The translations under genes were made by a program, and so were the position numbers. Of a DNA stretch of 6,091 bases, positions 5,739 to 6,091 are shown in pieces (within the stretch, counting starts at the first letter, position 1; each line of letters begins with the position of its first letter). The DNA lies in NCBI GenBank assembly GCA_030523805.1, contig JAUNHS010000032.1:2216-8306 (forward strand). Reading direction: 5' to 3'. The stretch is from Acinetobacter sp. (lineage in GTDB: Bacteria > Pseudomonadota > Gammaproteobacteria > Pseudomonadales > Moraxellaceae). The notes under the pieces are model-generated. The model had not been told where the DNA came from. It searched no databases and was given only the letters and a program-made list of their open reading frames with translations.

Positions 5739-6091
5739 ATGACCACGCCAGTTCAACAACACACATTGCAAGATGACGATCACACACCGCATTACGATTT
5801 GCCACAAGGGGTAGAGCGTGTAGATGTGGTGGGGGAAACCACGCATTTTGGTTATAAAACCGTAAAAACAGAAGAAAAAGCACAAAAAGTGGCTCATGTT
5901 TTCCATTCGGTTGCCCAAAAGTACGATTTGATGAATGATGTGATGTCGTTTGGTATTCATCGTTTGTGGAAGCGTTTTGCCATTCAAATGTCTGGCGTAC
6001 GCCGTGGGCAAAAAGTGCTAGATATTGCAGGTGGCACAGGCGATTTGGCAAAAGTATTTAGCCGTGAAGTTGGGCCAATGGGTCATGTGGT
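5739..6091 (+). CDS. ubiE: Ubiquinone/menaquinone biosynthesis C-methyltransferase UbiE (5' part)
   Basis: The frame opens at ATG 5739 and leaves the window after 117 full codons. UbiE uses S-adenosylmethionine to C-methylate 2-methoxy-6-polyprenyl-1,4-benzoquinol (ubiquinone path) and demethylmenaquinone. The visible part matches E. coli UbiE very closely: [10 protein letters not shown] (33-42), [17 protein letters not shown] (51-67), [12 protein letters not shown] (69-80), and SAM-binding motif [12 protein letters not shown] (93-103). It carries about 26 extra N-terminal residues compared with E. coli, rich in His and Asp (for example [10 protein letters not shown] at 11-20). The extension's start is supported by AGG at 5728-5730, eight bases before the ATG. 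No clear terminator precedes it, and a promoter is likely in the AT-rich 5670-5720 stretch though no hexamer pair is convincing. In many relatives ubiE is followed by the ubiquinone genes ubiJ and ubiB, which would lie beyond the edge. Confidence 0.95.
   Translation, partial: MTTPVQQHTLQDDDHTPHYDLPQGVERVDVVGETTHFGYKTVKTEEKAQKVAHVFHSVAQKYDLMNDVMSFGIHRLWKRFAIQMSGVRRGQKVLDIAGGTGDLAKVFSREVGPMGHV

Noticed and set aside
5716..6051. Two overlapping minus-strand frames opposite the right edge
   Set aside because: They are antisense to ubiE, whose conserved motifs are unmistakable in the plus frame, and their own sequences look like no protein.
1..6091. Mobile elements, CRISPR arrays, tRNA/rRNA genes, defence or toxin-antitoxin systems
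   Set aside because: No transposase or integrase motifs, terminal inverted repeats, spacer-repeat pattern or cloverleaf were seen; nearly all of the window is filled by ordinary chromosomal genes.

Overview
The window looks like ordinary chromosomal DNA from a gamma-proteobacterium of moderate-to-low GC content, most likely Moraxellaceae (Acinetobacter or a close relative). The evidence is the protein character of TruA, Asd and UbiE, the gene order asd - FimV-like - truA (known from Pseudomonas and relatives), and the strong preference for A/T-ending codons. The genus is an inference that could not be tested here.

Layout. Bases 1-55 hold the last codons of an unidentified plus-strand gene. 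Bases 109-951 (+) encode a Rossmann-fold short-chain dehydrogenase/epimerase-like protein related to E. coli YeeZ. Bases 1044-1502 (+) encode a 152-residue protein of unknown function with its own promoter; it appears to combine a small beta-barrel with a C-terminal helical/coiled-coil tail. An intrinsic terminator at 1506-1532 separates these from four minus-strand genes. Read in their own direction those are asd (aspartate-semialdehyde dehydrogenase, 5481-4363), a short FimV-like membrane protein (4273-3488), a type I asparaginase (3414-2428) and truA (2413-1574). At the right edge ubiE starts on the plus strand at 5739 and runs off the window. It diverges from asd across a 257-bp spacer containing phased A-tracts.

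Transcription. asd ends at its own hairpin terminator (4308-4339), so the FimV-like gene probably has a separate promoter. The asparaginase gene has a strong sigma-70-like promoter (TTGTAC, 17 bp, TATAAT) and is followed after 14 nt by truA, so those two are probably co-transcribed. They converge on the shared terminator near 1506-1530.

Functions. asd feeds lysine, threonine, methionine and diaminopimelate synthesis. The asparaginase returns asparagine to aspartate, the precursor of that pathway. truA modifies tRNA anticodon arms, and ubiE methylates ubiquinone/menaquinone precursors. There is no mobile element, CRISPR array, RNA gene or defence system. I did not find an undescribed multi-gene system. 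The items most worth a second look are the very small FimV-like protein in the fimV position, the unclassified 152-residue protein, and the bent-DNA-like spacer upstream of asd and ubiE.
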